From contig NZ_BMER01000006.1 of NCBI RefSeq assembly GCF_014636865.1, forward strand, positions 1 through 64,000: DNA of 64,000 bases, written 5' to 3'. Made by a program: the position numbers and the translations under genes. Origin of the DNA: Parapedobacter pyrenivorans (GTDB taxonomy: Bacteria > Bacteroidota > Bacteroidia > Sphingobacteriales > Sphingobacteriaceae). Shown here in pieces: positions 18,361 to 26,112 of the stretch; position 1 is the first letter of the stretch; every line of letters begins with the position of its first letter. The notes below the pieces were generated by a model that was not told the DNA's origin, made no database searches, and was given only the letters and a program-made list of their open reading frames with translations.

Positions 18361-20709
18361 TCATTCGTCGCGAAGCGAATCCACCGGATTAGCCACCGCC
18401 GCTTTGACGGCCTGGAAACTCACGATAGCCAATGCCAGCAGGATCACCATCAGACCAGCCAATCCGAACATCCACCACGATAGCGAGATGCGATGCTCCA
18501 TTGATGAAAGCACCTTTTGCATCACAAACAGCGCAAGCGGTACGGTAATAAGAAATGCCAATGCGACAGGTTTGAGAAAATCCGTTGAAAGTGACAGCCC
18601 GATCCGCCATGCAGAAGCACCCAATACCTTGCGGATACCGATTTCTTTGGTGCGTCTTTCGGCTATAAACATGGAAAGTGCAAACAATCCCATACACGAT
18701 ATCAGGATCGCCAATACACCGACCATGCTTGAGAATTGGCCCCCCGACCGGATACCGGTAAATTTATTGCCATACACTTCTTCGGTCAGTCTGTATTCGA
18801 AAGGATAGCCCGGCCCTACCTGCTTAAAGACATCCTCGATGGTTGAAAGGCCCTGCTGCATGTCGGCATTTTTATCCAGCCTGACAAAAAAATGGTTCAT
18901 TTTTCCCGTACCGAGAAAAACAATCAGGGGTGCGGGCGACCCGAACACATCGTTGTAAACGAAATCCGCGGCTACGCCGATGACCTTGTGGTTATCCACC
19001 AGGGTACCGATCACCGGTTCCTTCAGGTTCATCCGCTTCACGGCAGCCTGGTTAAGGATACAGGTGAGCGTGTCACTTCCATGTTCACGGCTGAAGTCGC
19101 GGCCATCCACGATGCTCACACCCGTTGTTTTCGCCCAATCGTAGTGAACGTGCGTCATAAATATGGGAAAATCCTGATCCGTGGTTTTTCCCGGCCATTG
19201 GAATCCATTGCTGGAACCGTTTATCCCGACCATGTTGTTTGACGAAGCGGATACCGCCTGAATACCGGGCTGCTGTACCAAAATACTCCGGAACAGATCA
19301 AACTTATCCGCCATGTCTCCTTTGGCAGGTATGTCAATCAGATACTGCAGGTCATAGCCTACCGGAAGCTGTTGCCCGTATTGGACCTGCCGGTAAATAA
19401 CCATCGTAAACACAATGAGAAAAGAAGAAATGACAAATTGAAAAGTGACCAGGCCTTTCCGCAACCATGACCCGCCGCGGGTAGCCGTAACAAAACCTTT
19501 CAACACTTTAACGGGCCGAAACCGGCTCAGGAAAAATGCCGGATACAGCCCGGAAATGAGACCGGTTATCAAGGCAGTCGCCAGCAAAACAGCCGGTATT
19601 TTCCAATTGCTGAAATCCAGCGACGCATGCTTCCCGGTGAGGTTATTCCAGGCAGGCAGCAGCAATTTGGACGCGACAACAGCCGCTATCAACGCCAGGA
19701 AAGTAGTCAGGAATGCTTCACTCAAAAACTGGATGACAAGGTCCTTTCGCCGTGCACCGACCGCTTTTCGCACACCCACTTCTTTCGCCCTGCGCTCGGA
19801 GCGGGCTGTACTTAAATTCATGAAGTTAGCGCAGGCAATGACCAATACAAACAATCCAAGCGCCCCCATCATCACCAGCATTTCCATTCGTCCCCCAGCG
19901 GGCTTCCCATTTTTGAACTTGCCATGCATCGCGAGGTCAGCAAGCGGATACGCAAACAACTCCGTTGTTTTGCTATCGGTTTTATCCCGGATCAGCGCCG
20001 TGAGCTTGGCATTCAATTGCTCCCTGTCTGTACCGGGTTTGAGTTGTACCCAGGTCAGCATGAAATTGCTGTTCCAGCTGGAGATAGCCGGACTATTGTC
20101 CTTTTCAAACAGGCTAAACGGGAGCACAACATTGAAGCTATACGAGCTGTTTGGAGGAACATCCGCTATAACCGCACCGACTGCAACACTTTGCTCGCCG
20201 TTAAGTGTAATGATCTTTCCTATCGGATTTTCAGTGCCGAACAATTTTATTGCTGTCGATTCCGTAATGACCATGGCATTGGATTCCGCTAATGTAGTAA
20301 GCGGATCTCCCGCAATCGCAGGGAATGTCATGATGCGGAAATAGTCAGGTTCCGCATAGATACCTTCCTCGGATATCGCCTTATCCTGATAGGAAACCAG
20401 CTGCTGGCTGGAATGGCTTACCCTTGCGGCATAGGTTACTTCCGGGATTTCATCCCGCAGCGATGCCGCCAATGGTCCGGAAACAGACGCTGTTGTAAAC
20501 ACTTCACCGCCCTGCCAGATATTTTCCATAACGGCATGGATATCCGGCAAATTTTTATGGAACTTATTATAGCTCATTTCATCCACCACCCATGCCATGA
20601 TAATAAAAGCCACCGCCAAGCCGATGCCCAACCCGCCGATATTAATCAGTGCAACGAGCCTGCTCCGAAATAGATTCCGCCAAGCGGTTTTGAAGTAGTT
20701 CCTGATCAT
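18361..20709 (-). CDS. ABC transporter permease, MacB/FtsX family (782 aa)
   Basis: Starts MIRNYFKTAWRNLFRSRL with a first TM segment (about 20-43), a long periplasmic MacB_PCD domain, an FtsX core with three TMs (about 280-420), a second periplasmic part and a second FtsX core at the C-terminus (ERRTKEIGIRKVLGASAWRI, about 670-782). Both FtsX cores carry the ERRxKEVGxRKxxGA signature. This ~800-residue duplicated architecture is common in Bacteroidota and is thought to work as a mechanotransmission or efflux permease with a separate ATPase. No ABC ATPase or MacA-like gene lies adjacent, so it must use one encoded elsewhere. It probably has its own promoter, with a strong dyad at 20824-20843 upstream. 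Confidence 0.9.
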   Translation of the reverse strand: MIRNYFKTAWRNLFRSRLVALINIGGLGIGLAVAFIIMAWVVDEMSYNKFHKNLPDIHAVMENIWQGGEVFTTASVSGPLAASLRDEIPEVTYAARVSHSSQQLVSYQDKAISEEGIYAEPDYFRIMTFPAIAGDPLTTLAESNAMVITESTAIKLFGTENPIGKIITLNGEQSVAVGAVIADVPPNSSYSFNVVLPFSLFEKDNSPAISSWNSNFMLTWVQLKPGTDREQLNAKLTALIRDKTDSKTTELFAYPLADLAMHGKFKNGKPAGGRMEMLVMMGALGLFVLVIACANFMNLSTARSERRAKEVGVRKAVGARRKDLVIQFLSEAFLTTFLALIAAVVASKLLLPAWNNLTGKHASLDFSNWKIPAVLLATALITGLISGLYPAFFLSRFRPVKVLKGFVTATRGGSWLRKGLVTFQFVISSFLIVFTMVIYRQVQYGQQLPVGYDLQYLIDIPAKGDMADKFDLFRSILVQQPGIQAVSASSNNMVGINGSSNGFQWPGKTTDQDFPIFMTHVHYDWAKTTGVSIVDGRDFSREHGSDTLTCILNQAAVKRMNLKEPVIGTLVDNHKVIGVAADFVYNDVFGSPAPLIVFLGTGKMNHFFVRLDKNADMQQGLSTIEDVFKQVGPGYPFEYRLTEEVYGNKFTGIRSGGQFSSMVGVLAILISCMGLFALSMFIAERRTKEIGIRKVLGASAWRIGLSLSTDFLKPVALAFLITVPLALFVMQKVLSSMEHRISLSWWMFGLAGLMVILLALAIVSFQAVKAAVANPVDSLRDE

Positions 20710-20823
20710 TCTTTAGACGTTAGACATGAGACAACAGCCATCGGATTTACCTGTAGACAGTTATTACGCCAAAATCATAAGTTATTGATAATTAACAGAG
20801 AAAGAACATCAGGTCTATCCAGC

Positions 20824-20843
20824 GGTGTTCGAAATCGAACACC
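20824..20843. promoter_or_regulatory. perfect dyad, probable operator of the ABC permease
   Basis: GGTGTTCGAAATCGAACACC is a perfect 9+9 bp inverted repeat with a 2-bp centre, 115 bp upstream of the permease start and about 40 bp past the end of the ATPase gene. No T-run follows, so a regulator-binding site is more likely than a terminator. Confidence 0.55.
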
Positions 20844-20881
20844 CGTTGTTCAGTAACGGACAGGTTCATTGGCATTCGGCC

Positions 20882-22201
20882 TTAATCCAGCATCCGGAGT
20901 AATTTTTCCGTATAATCAACCATGAACAATGGAATGTTCAACATCCCGTTATCCATTTTCAGATTTTTCAGGGAATACCGAACCCGTACAGGGGGTTGAT
21001 ACTGCTCATTGTATATGGTGAGACTTCGGCTTCTCACATTTTCATCTGCCTTGACTTCAATGGGAATGATGTCATTTTTCACTTGCAGCAAAAAATCGAC
21101 CTCAGCTTGATTCCCCGACGTCCAGTACCGAGGCATGCCTTCAAAACAGGTTACCAGATGCTGCAACACAAAATTTTCAGTAAGCGCTCCCTTAAATTCG
21201 GTAAATAGGCGGTTACCTTCCTTTACGGCTATGGGGTCCAACAAGGAGAGACGGCGCAGCAGCCCGACATCCAACAAGTAGGCTTTAAATGCAGCTAAGT
21301 CATCATAAGCCGATAAAGGCAGACCAGGTTTGTTGTTCCGAAATACGCGGTGGATAAGCCCGGCATGCGTAAGCCAAAGCAACGCATCCTCATAGTCCCT
21401 GGCCCTCGCTCCTTCACGTACTGTTTGATACAGAAACTTTTTATTGTCACGTGCCAATTGCGACGGGATGGAAGACCAGATATATTGGATTTTCGGTATA
21501 TCCTTGTTGGCTGCATGTTTTGAAAAGTCGAGCACATAGGCATTCAATATATCCTGCAATACCCGTTGTGTGGCCTGTACATCTCCTGTTGCTACCAAGG
21601 TAGCTACCGCCTCGGGCATGCCGCCGGAAATAAAATAGGTTTTAAGCTTATCTACGAGCGGATTAAAGAATATATCGGGCAGTGGCGTCAACTGATCTAT
21701 ACCATTCAGGTAATCGAATAGCTGTGGACTGTCTATGGAGAGGAATTCGGCGAAGCTAATAGGATTGACCTGCATGAAAGTCACCTTGCCTACGGGAAAC
21801 GACTGGCCCCTTGACATCGCTACACCTAATAACGAACCAGCGCTTGCAACGGCATATTCAGGAGCGTTTTCGCAAAAGTACTTGAGCGTATTTAATGCAT
21901 CGTTACATTCCTGTATTTCATCAAAAATCAACAACGTTTTTTGCGGGAGGATGGTTCTTCCGTGTACCAGTGAAAGGTTTTGCACAATTCGCTGCACGTC
22001 TTTTGTGCTTTCGAAAAATTGTTTGAGTTCGGGCTGTTCTTCAAAATTGAAATAAGCTACGTCGTCAAATTCCGTTTTACCCAATTGCTTTAACAGCCAC
22101 GTTTTGCCTACTTGTCTGGCGCCTTGCAATACGAGCGGCTTACGATTTGGATCGTTTTTCCATGACGCCAACTTTTGCTGGATATTCCGTTGTATGTTCA
22201 T
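20882..22201 (-). CDS. AAA_14/DUF4143 family ATPase
   Basis: 439 residues. N-terminal P-loop GARQVGKTWLLKQL (Walker A about residues 24-31), Walker B LLIFDEIQECND, then the DUF4143 C-terminal region with the nuclease-like motif YWTSGNQAEVDFLLQVKNDIIPIEVKA (E..D.....E.K pattern of a PD-(D/E)XK-like fold). This architecture is widespread, often present in many copies per genome; its biological role is unresolved. It is divergently transcribed from the META lipoprotein gene, sharing a 163-bp intergenic region with dyads and direct repeats. Confidence 0.88.
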   Translation of the reverse strand: MNIQRNIQQKLASWKNDPNRKPLVLQGARQVGKTWLLKQLGKTEFDDVAYFNFEEQPELKQFFESTKDVQRIVQNLSLVHGRTILPQKTLLIFDEIQECNDALNTLKYFCENAPEYAVASAGSLLGVAMSRGQSFPVGKVTFMQVNPISFAEFLSIDSPQLFDYLNGIDQLTPLPDIFFNPLVDKLKTYFISGGMPEAVATLVATGDVQATQRVLQDILNAYVLDFSKHAANKDIPKIQYIWSSIPSQLARDNKKFLYQTVREGARARDYEDALLWLTHAGLIHRVFRNNKPGLPLSAYDDLAAFKAYLLDVGLLRRLSLLDPIAVKEGNRLFTEFKGALTENFVLQHLVTCFEGMPRYWTSGNQAEVDFLLQVKNDIIPIEVKADENVRSRSLTIYNEQYQPPVRVRYSLKNLKMDNGMLNIPLFMVDYTEKLLRMLD

Positions 22202-22229
22202 TATACTATCGATTCCTTCACATCATAAG

Positions 22230-22313
22230 TGCCAAAAATGTGATTTTTTTCACATAATTCATAGTTATTATGTGATAATTTTTACACAACTCCATATAAC
22301 TGCCGAAAATGTG
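22230..22313. promoter_or_regulatory. divergent regulatory region with CRP-like dyads and a 13-mer direct repeat
   Basis: TGTGA-TTTTTT-TCACA at 22239-22254 is a perfect dyad resembling a CRP-type site. It shares its right half with a second dyad, TCACATAA-N10-TTATGTGA (22250-22275). The 13-mer TGCC(A/G)AAAATGTG occurs at 22230-22242 and 22301-22313. All lie between the divergent ATPase and META lipoprotein genes. Confidence 0.5.
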
Positions 22314-22364
22314 TTTAATTGTTGCATTAAAATGATGTATCTTTAACCATTAAATTGTAAGGGC

Positions 22365-23162
22365 ATGAAAAAGCATTTGGTTACCATCTTTATCGGAGCA
22401 GCGATACTATTTAGTGCCTGCCATAGCCTTAGAAAGGCACCTACTGATACCAAGCCGTCAACAAAGGCTACAGCAACCCGCATTACCGGCAAAAAATGGC
22501 AACTTGTTGAGCTCGGTGGTCAACCTGTTGCGGCGACGATTAACGGAAAAATGCCTTTTATCCAGTTGTCTGATGAAGATGGCCGTTATTCTGCAACAGC
22601 AGGCTGTAACGGATTGGGGGGAAGTTTTACGCTCAAAAGGAACCGGGTAAAATTTACGCTGGGGATGTCAACGATGATGTTTTGCGATAACATGGAAATT
22701 GAAACGGAATTCAAGAACGTATTGGAACAAGCCGATAACTATACGGTTAATGGCGATACACTTTCCTTGAATAAAGCCCGTATGGCACCGTTGGCTCGTT
22801 TTCAGGTAATCGAAGAAAATGAAACGACATTATTGAACGGAAATTGGGAGCTGGATTATATTTCGGGTTCGAGGATTGCATTTGACGGCTTGTTTCCGGA
22901 CCAAAAGCCAAGCATTACGTTCAACCTGCCCGAAACCAAAGCCACGGGCAACGGAAGCTGCAACAACTTTAACATTACGTTTGCTATTGATGGCAATAAC
23001 ATCAAATTCAATGACCCGGCCGCTACACGCATGGCATGTCCCGGCGATGGAGAAGCTACCTTTTTCAACATCCTCAAAAAGGTGACCAAATACGATGTTC
23101 ATGACAATACGTTAAACCTGATCATGGATGATATTGCGATCATGCGATTTCAAAAGAAATAA
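22365..23162 (+). CDS. lipoprotein with two META (HslJ-like) domains
   Basis: 265 residues. Signal peptide with lipobox LFSAC (Cys19) predicts a lipidated envelope protein. Two META domains follow: the first (about 45-145) has [14 protein letters not shown] and [12 protein letters not shown], the second (about 155-262) has [12 protein letters not shown] and [12 protein letters not shown] and ends AIMRFQKK. The family includes HslJ and is linked to stress and envelope functions; no reaction is known. A possible -7 box TATCTTTA lies at 22339-22346. The thioredoxin gene follows after 20 bp, so the two are probably co-transcribed. Confidence 0.88.
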   Translation: MKKHLVTIFIGAAILFSACHSLRKAPTDTKPSTKATATRITGKKWQLVELGGQPVAATINGKMPFIQLSDEDGRYSATAGCNGLGGSFTLKRNRVKFTLGMSTMMFCDNMEIETEFKNVLEQADNYTVNGDTLSLNKARMAPLARFQVIEENETTLLNGNWELDYISGSRIAFDGLFPDQKPSITFNLPETKATGNGSCNNFNITFAIDGNNIKFNDPAATRMACPGDGEATFFNILKKVTKYDVHDNTLNLIMDDIAIMRFQKK

Positions 23163-23182
23163 AATTTATCATTAATAGCGCG

Positions 23183-23476
23183 ATGACATTTCAAGAAACC
23201 ATCAATCAAGACAAGCCGGTACTGGTCGATTTTTTTGCCGAGTGGTGCGGCCCCTGTAAGATGCAGGCCCCCATTCTGGAAGAATTGAAAACACGTATGG
23301 GGGATAAAGCAACGATCATTAAGGTCGATGTAGACAAAAACCCGGCGGCTGCTTCGAAATTCGGCATACGGGGTGTTCCCACGATGATCATCTTCAAAAA
23401 GGGAGAAATCCGGTGGCGGCAGTCCGGCGTTTTCCAGGCCAACGAGCTGGAGCGCTTGATCAACGAAAATCTGTAA
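23183..23476 (+). CDS. trxA: thioredoxin
   Basis: 97 residues with the full thioredoxin signature [11 protein letters not shown] (redox Cys22 and Cys25), the cis-Pro motif GVPTM and no signal peptide, so it is a cytoplasmic disulfide reductase. It is about ten residues shorter than E. coli TrxA, mostly at the N-terminus. The gene starts 20 bp after the META lipoprotein and is followed by a strong hairpin terminator. The assignment to thioredoxin is firm; whether it is the main housekeeping thioredoxin is not known, so the symbol is generic. Confidence 0.9.
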   Translation: MTFQETINQDKPVLVDFFAEWCGPCKMQAPILEELKTRMGDKATIIKVDVDKNPAAASKFGIRGVPTMIIFKKGEIRWRQSGVFQANELERLINENL

Positions 23477-23513
23477 GTACCTACCGCCAGGCATGCGCCC
23501 GGCAATGCCGGAG

Positions 23514-23552
23514 ATACGCCGTATGAACTGTTAAAACAGCCATACGGCGTAT
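23514..23552 (+). terminator. hairpin terminator after thioredoxin
   Basis: ATACGCCGTATG pairs perfectly with CATACGGCGTAT, and an inner CTG/CAG extends the stem around a TTAAAA loop. A short TTT follows. It separates thioredoxin from the MntA/HepT pair. Confidence 0.75.
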
Positions 23553-23591
23553 TTGCCAACTAGCAGCGACTACCGGCTTCGGCAAATTATT

Positions 23592-23622
23592 TTGAATGAT
23601 TGGACTGAATTTTGTATTTTTG
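23592..23622 (+). promoter_or_regulatory. promoter of the MntA/HepT operon
   Basis: TTG (23592-23594) and TATTTTTG (23615-23622) are separated by 20 nt, as in Bacteroidota vegetative promoters. The -7 box ends 5 nt before ATG 23628, so transcription should start at or next to the start codon. Confidence 0.65.
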
Positions 23623-23627
23623 AGCTA

Positions 23628-23909
23628 ATGATTGATTTGAGGCAACAGCAGATTATTAAAGAAACCACCGCAAGATTCAATCCTTCACTGGTTGGCGTGT
23701 TCGGTTCGTATGCCCGAGGTCAACAGCGGGTGCGAAGTGATCTTGATATCCTGATTGATTTCAGTCATCGGGTCAATTTGTTAGATATTATTGGCCTTGA
23801 AAACGAATTGTCTAAAAAATTAGGTATCAAGGTGGACTTGGTGACAGCCAATTCCCTACATCAACATTTGCGGCCTATTATTGAGCGCGACCTGATTCGT
23901 ATCACTTAA
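23628..23909 (+). CDS. mntA: MntA-type nucleotidyltransferase antitoxin
   Basis: 93 residues. The minimal nucleotidyltransferase signature GSYARG...SDLD (G26-S27, then D38 and D40, i.e. GSx10DxD) is intact. In type VII toxin-antitoxin systems this enzyme AMPylates a tyrosine next to the active site of the HEPN toxin and so neutralises it. The partner gene starts within this stop codon (TAATG overlap). I chose ATG 23628 over an upstream frame opening at 23553, because the latter runs through the promoter and terminator and the protein family begins at MIDLRQ. Confidence 0.9.
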   Translation: MIDLRQQQIIKETTARFNPSLVGVFGSYARGQQRVRSDLDILIDFSHRVNLLDIIGLENELSKKLGIKVDLVTANSLHQHLRPIIERDLIRIT

Positions 23910-24253
23910 TGGAAAAATCGCCCTCCGTTTATCTCCATCATATCTTAACATGCATCTCACGAATCCGTGCGTACACCGAGCAGATCGACGAGCAGGCTTT
24001 TTTAAAAGATTTCCTGATCCAAGATGCCGTTATCCGAAATTTCGAAGTAATTGGTGAAGCGGTAAAAAAGGTAAATCCCACCATTCGGAAACGGTATCCG
24101 GAGATACCTTGGAAAAACATAGCTGGGATGCGTGATAAACTGATACACGATTATATGGGCGTAGATGTGCGAGCGGTATGGGGCGTCGTTGAAGATGTAT
24201 TACCCGACTTTGAACGGCAAGTAAAGCGCATTATCGATCACATCGCTAAATAA
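23909..24253 (+). CDS. hepT: HepT-type HEPN ribonuclease toxin
   Basis: 114 residues, all-helical DUF86/HEPN protein. The catalytic R-x4-H motif is R75-DKLI-H80, followed by DYMGVD, the tyrosine-containing segment that MntA AMPylates in characterised systems (Y82). The family cleaves RNA (tRNA or mRNA ends) when released from its antitoxin. It overlaps mntA by one base, so translation is coupled. A bidirectional terminator closes the operon. Confidence 0.9.
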   Translation: MEKSPSVYLHHILTCISRIRAYTEQIDEQAFLKDFLIQDAVIRNFEVIGEAVKKVNPTIRKRYPEIPWKNIAGMRDKLIHDYMGVDVRAVWGVVEDVLPDFERQVKRIIDHIAK

Positions 24254-24273
24254 GCAGCTTCCTAAGTTATTGT

Positions 24274-24300
24274 AAAGCGGGTGCTTGCACACCCGCTTTT
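24274..24300. terminator. bidirectional terminator between convergent operons
   Basis: AAAGCGGGTG-CTTGCA-CACCCGCTTT is a perfect 10-bp stem with a 6-nt loop, with T-rich sequence on the + side and A-rich sequence giving a T-run on the minus side. It sits between the hepT stop and the stop of the minus-strand small membrane protein. Confidence 0.8.
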
Positions 24301-24306
24301 GAAAAA

Positions 24307-24477
24307 TTACTTGCGCTTGCGCCATCGTTGCAGCATCCAGCTCACTACGAAGCTGACCACCGCGCCGATGGCAGCCAGTGTGACAGTCTTCAGCACATCG
24401 TGCTCGCCAATGAAACCCATTGCGCTCAGCAACGTTCCACTGCCGGTGCCGATGCCGAGTTGCTGGTTATTCTTCAT
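24307..24477 (-). CDS. small single-TM protein, holin-like in size and layout
   Basis: 56 residues from ATG 24477 (MKNNQQLGIGTGSGTLLSA), with one strong TM helix (VTLAAIGAVVSFVVSWML) and a basic tail RWRKRK. A longer start at 24525 would overlap the previous gene far more. No domain is recognised. The small size, TM plus basic C-terminus and its position next to a DUF5675 gene recall holin-like accessory proteins, but that is inference only. It is the last gene of the minus-strand DUF6266 cluster and overlaps the preceding gene by 11 bp. Confidence 0.65.
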   Translation of the reverse strand: MKNNQQLGIGTGSGTLLSAMGFIGEHDVLKTVTLAAIGAVVSFVVSWMLQRWRKRK

Positions 24478-24691
24478 CACCTTCCCTCCTATCCTTGGCT
24501 GCGCTTTCCACGGCTTCGAGCACACCGAGTGCCAGCGCCACGTACCTCGCTACGATCACCACCTTGGGTGGCAGCTTCAGCGGTGCGGTAATAATCAATT
24601 GACTGGCCATGGCCAGCGTTTCCTTGATTCTGTCGTATCGTGTCGGCTTCTCCGCTTCGGGAAGTCCGACGGCTTCTTTGTTTTCTTTCAT
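24467..24691 (-). CDS. small protein of unknown function, amphipathic/TM-like centre
   Basis: 74 residues starting MKENKEAVGLPEAEKPTRYD, with a moderately hydrophobic middle (LAMASQLIITAPLKLPPKVVIVARYVALALG, quoted here only as a region near residues 28-58) and a charged end AKDRREGDEE. ATG 24691 was chosen because it follows an A-rich leader, common before Bacteroidota starts; in-frame sequence further upstream runs into a repeat region. No family recognised. The 11-bp overlap with the next membrane protein suggests they work together. Confidence 0.6.
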   Translation of the reverse strand: MKENKEAVGLPEAEKPTRYDRIKETLAMASQLIITAPLKLPPKVVIVARYVALALGVLEAVESAAKDRREGDEE

Positions 24692-24743
24692 CTTTTTTGT
24701 TTTTTGTTTTACGGGTGATAGGGCACTTTGCATGCGCGAGGGT

Positions 24744-24856
24744 GCTGTTAGCAGCCCAACGAAACTGTAACGTGGAGACGCTGTTAGCAAGCCCAACGGA
24801 ACTGTAACGCTCGCTCCGCTCACGCCACTAGGTTCCTTATGGGCTTGCTAAACAGC
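24744..24856. repeat. three-copy short repeat, third copy inverted
   Basis: A ~29-bp unit starting GCTGTTAGCA(A)GCCCAACG and ending ACTGTAACG occurs at 24744-24772 and 24780-24809. An inverted, diverged version (GGGCTTGCTAAACAGC) lies at 24841-24856, so copies two and three can form a hairpin. The block lies in the 273-bp gap between the 74-aa gene and the DUF5675 gene. Confidence 0.65.
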
Positions 24857-24889
24857 TTGGGGAGTTGGAAAAAACCCTACCCACTCATT

Positions 24890-24973
24890 CGGTTTTACGC
24901 CTGTTGCAGAGCCAGCCTAGGAGATCCAAGCATAGCGCCGGAGATCCAGCTGGTGAGCAGCAGGCTAAAACCG
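24890..24973. repeat. 84-bp hairpin-forming dispersed repeat, copy B
   Basis: Same length and same ends (CGGTTTTACGCC ... GCTAAAACCG) as the element at 352-435, roughly 70-75% identical by eye. Both halves are complementary, including AGCCTAGGAGATCC with its partner GGAGATCCAGCTGGT. Its end overlaps the last three codons of the DUF5675 gene. Confidence 0.65.
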
Positions 24974-25414
24974 ATTCTCCACTACTACCCGAGCATTACC
25001 CCGCCTAATCTCCTCCACCAGCAGCGGATACATGTACTTGTACGCCGCAGCCGAATGAAGCACCTGATAATCGCCATCCAGCCGCTGCCAGTACGACCCC
25101 GTGAGCGGGCAACCCGCCGTCTGCGTATGGTAGTTGCCGATGTGGATGAAGACCAACTGGTAGTTAGGTATCTCCGTAATCTCCACCATGCCTTCGTGCA
25201 GCTTGGGGTATTTCGGTCCGTATCGGGCATTCATGCCCGCCCAAGGGTTGAGCGACAAGCCGTACTCCCCTTCGGGGATGCAGGTGAGCCCCTGTATTTT
25301 CTCCTCGCGGATGCTGTCCTCCAGCAGGTAGCAACAGAAAAGGCCGCCGATGTATAAGTGGCTAAGGGTACTGTTCTTCCCCTCAGCCACGCGGATGATT
25401 TTTATCGCATTCAT
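24965..25414 (-). CDS. DUF5675 family protein
   Basis: 149 residues, MNAIKIIRVAEGKNSTLSHL, with the family-typical core GLTCIPEGEYGLSLNPWAGMNARYG and a Cys-containing segment HTQTAGCPLTGSYW. DUF5675 proteins are found in Bacteroidota and Gammaproteobacteria, often near phage-like or secretion-associated genes; the L,D-transpeptidase-like H..G..TAGC pattern hints at peptidoglycan-related activity, but no function is proven. Its start overlaps the stop of the second DUF6266 gene by 4 bp (ATGA), so the two are translationally coupled. Confidence 0.75.
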   Translation of the reverse strand: MNAIKIIRVAEGKNSTLSHLYIGGLFCCYLLEDSIREEKIQGLTCIPEGEYGLSLNPWAGMNARYGPKYPKLHEGMVEITEIPNYQLVFIHIGNYHTQTAGCPLTGSYWQRLDGDYQVLHSAAAYKYMYPLLVEEIRRGNARVVVENRF

Positions 25415-26049
25415 AATTCTCCATTTACCAGTGTTCCCAGAAACACGCTTTCCGAGGCCGACCGGCGAGAGCGATCGACCAGGAAGCCATAGCCATGTAC
25501 CTTACCCCGCAGTATCTCCGGCGCCACCTGCAGCGTTAGCTGTCCGTCGCCCCGGCAGGCCAAGCCTTCACTTACCACCACCCGCCGTTGCGTCTCGTTA
25601 TAGATCAGCAGGAATACCGGTTCGTTGTTATCGATGAAGGGACTGCTGCCGGGTATCCAGTGGAGTGTAAACAACCCACTTGCGTCCAGCGATAGCTCCG
25701 GGTTGCGCAATCGCGGCAACCCGCCCCAGCTTACCTTTACCTGCCCGGGATCGACGTACAAATCGGGGTATTCACCCGCTATCGCATCCAGCAGCACCTG
25801 CTTGGTCGCCCAATTGAGGCCCGAGCGCACGTGCCTGTTGGCCGGTTTGAACGAATTTTCCAGCACCGGTGCCAATGGCGCGAGAAACTCCATTGCCCGT
25901 TTCATCCGTAGCTGCTGGGCCAGCTGTGCAGGCGTTGGCGGTGTGGTGCGCGGCTTGGGTACCGACCGCACATAAGAAACCCCGTTTCGCGTATAGTAGA
26001 TGAGGTTGCCCACCTTGCCGTGCAGGAATCCCCCTTTGAGAATAGCCAT
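25411..26049 (-). CDS. DUF6266 family protein, second paralogue
   Basis: 212 residues from ATG 26049 (MAILKGGFLHGKVGN). The N-terminus carries the DUF6266 pattern GKVGNLIYY.RNGVSYVRS.PKP.TTPPTPAQLAQQ; the C-terminal half looks beta-rich, with a conserved end VFLGTLVN. The protein upstream shares the same plan (GKVGsviG..RGi.YlR...K....aTeAQvAQR), so the two are tandem paralogues. Function is unknown. They are the first two genes of an operon that ends with DUF5675 and two small membrane proteins. Confidence 0.75.
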   Translation of the reverse strand: MAILKGGFLHGKVGNLIYYTRNGVSYVRSVPKPRTTPPTPAQLAQQLRMKRAMEFLAPLAPVLENSFKPANRHVRSGLNWATKQVLLDAIAGEYPDLYVDPGQVKVSWGGLPRLRNPELSLDASGLFTLHWIPGSSPFIDNNEPVFLLIYNETQRRVVVSEGLACRGDGQLTLQVAPEILRGKVHGYGFLVDRSRRSASESVFLGTLVNGEL

Positions 26050-26112
26050 AATCTGGTTGGTTAAGTAAGGCAAGGGGGCATAGCCCCCCTACCGGTGATA
26101 CCATCGGTCCGC

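Noticed and set aside
20710-20881. Sigma-54 promoter before the FtsX-type permease
   Set aside because: TGGCG at the right distance was found but the GC of the -12 element is missing.
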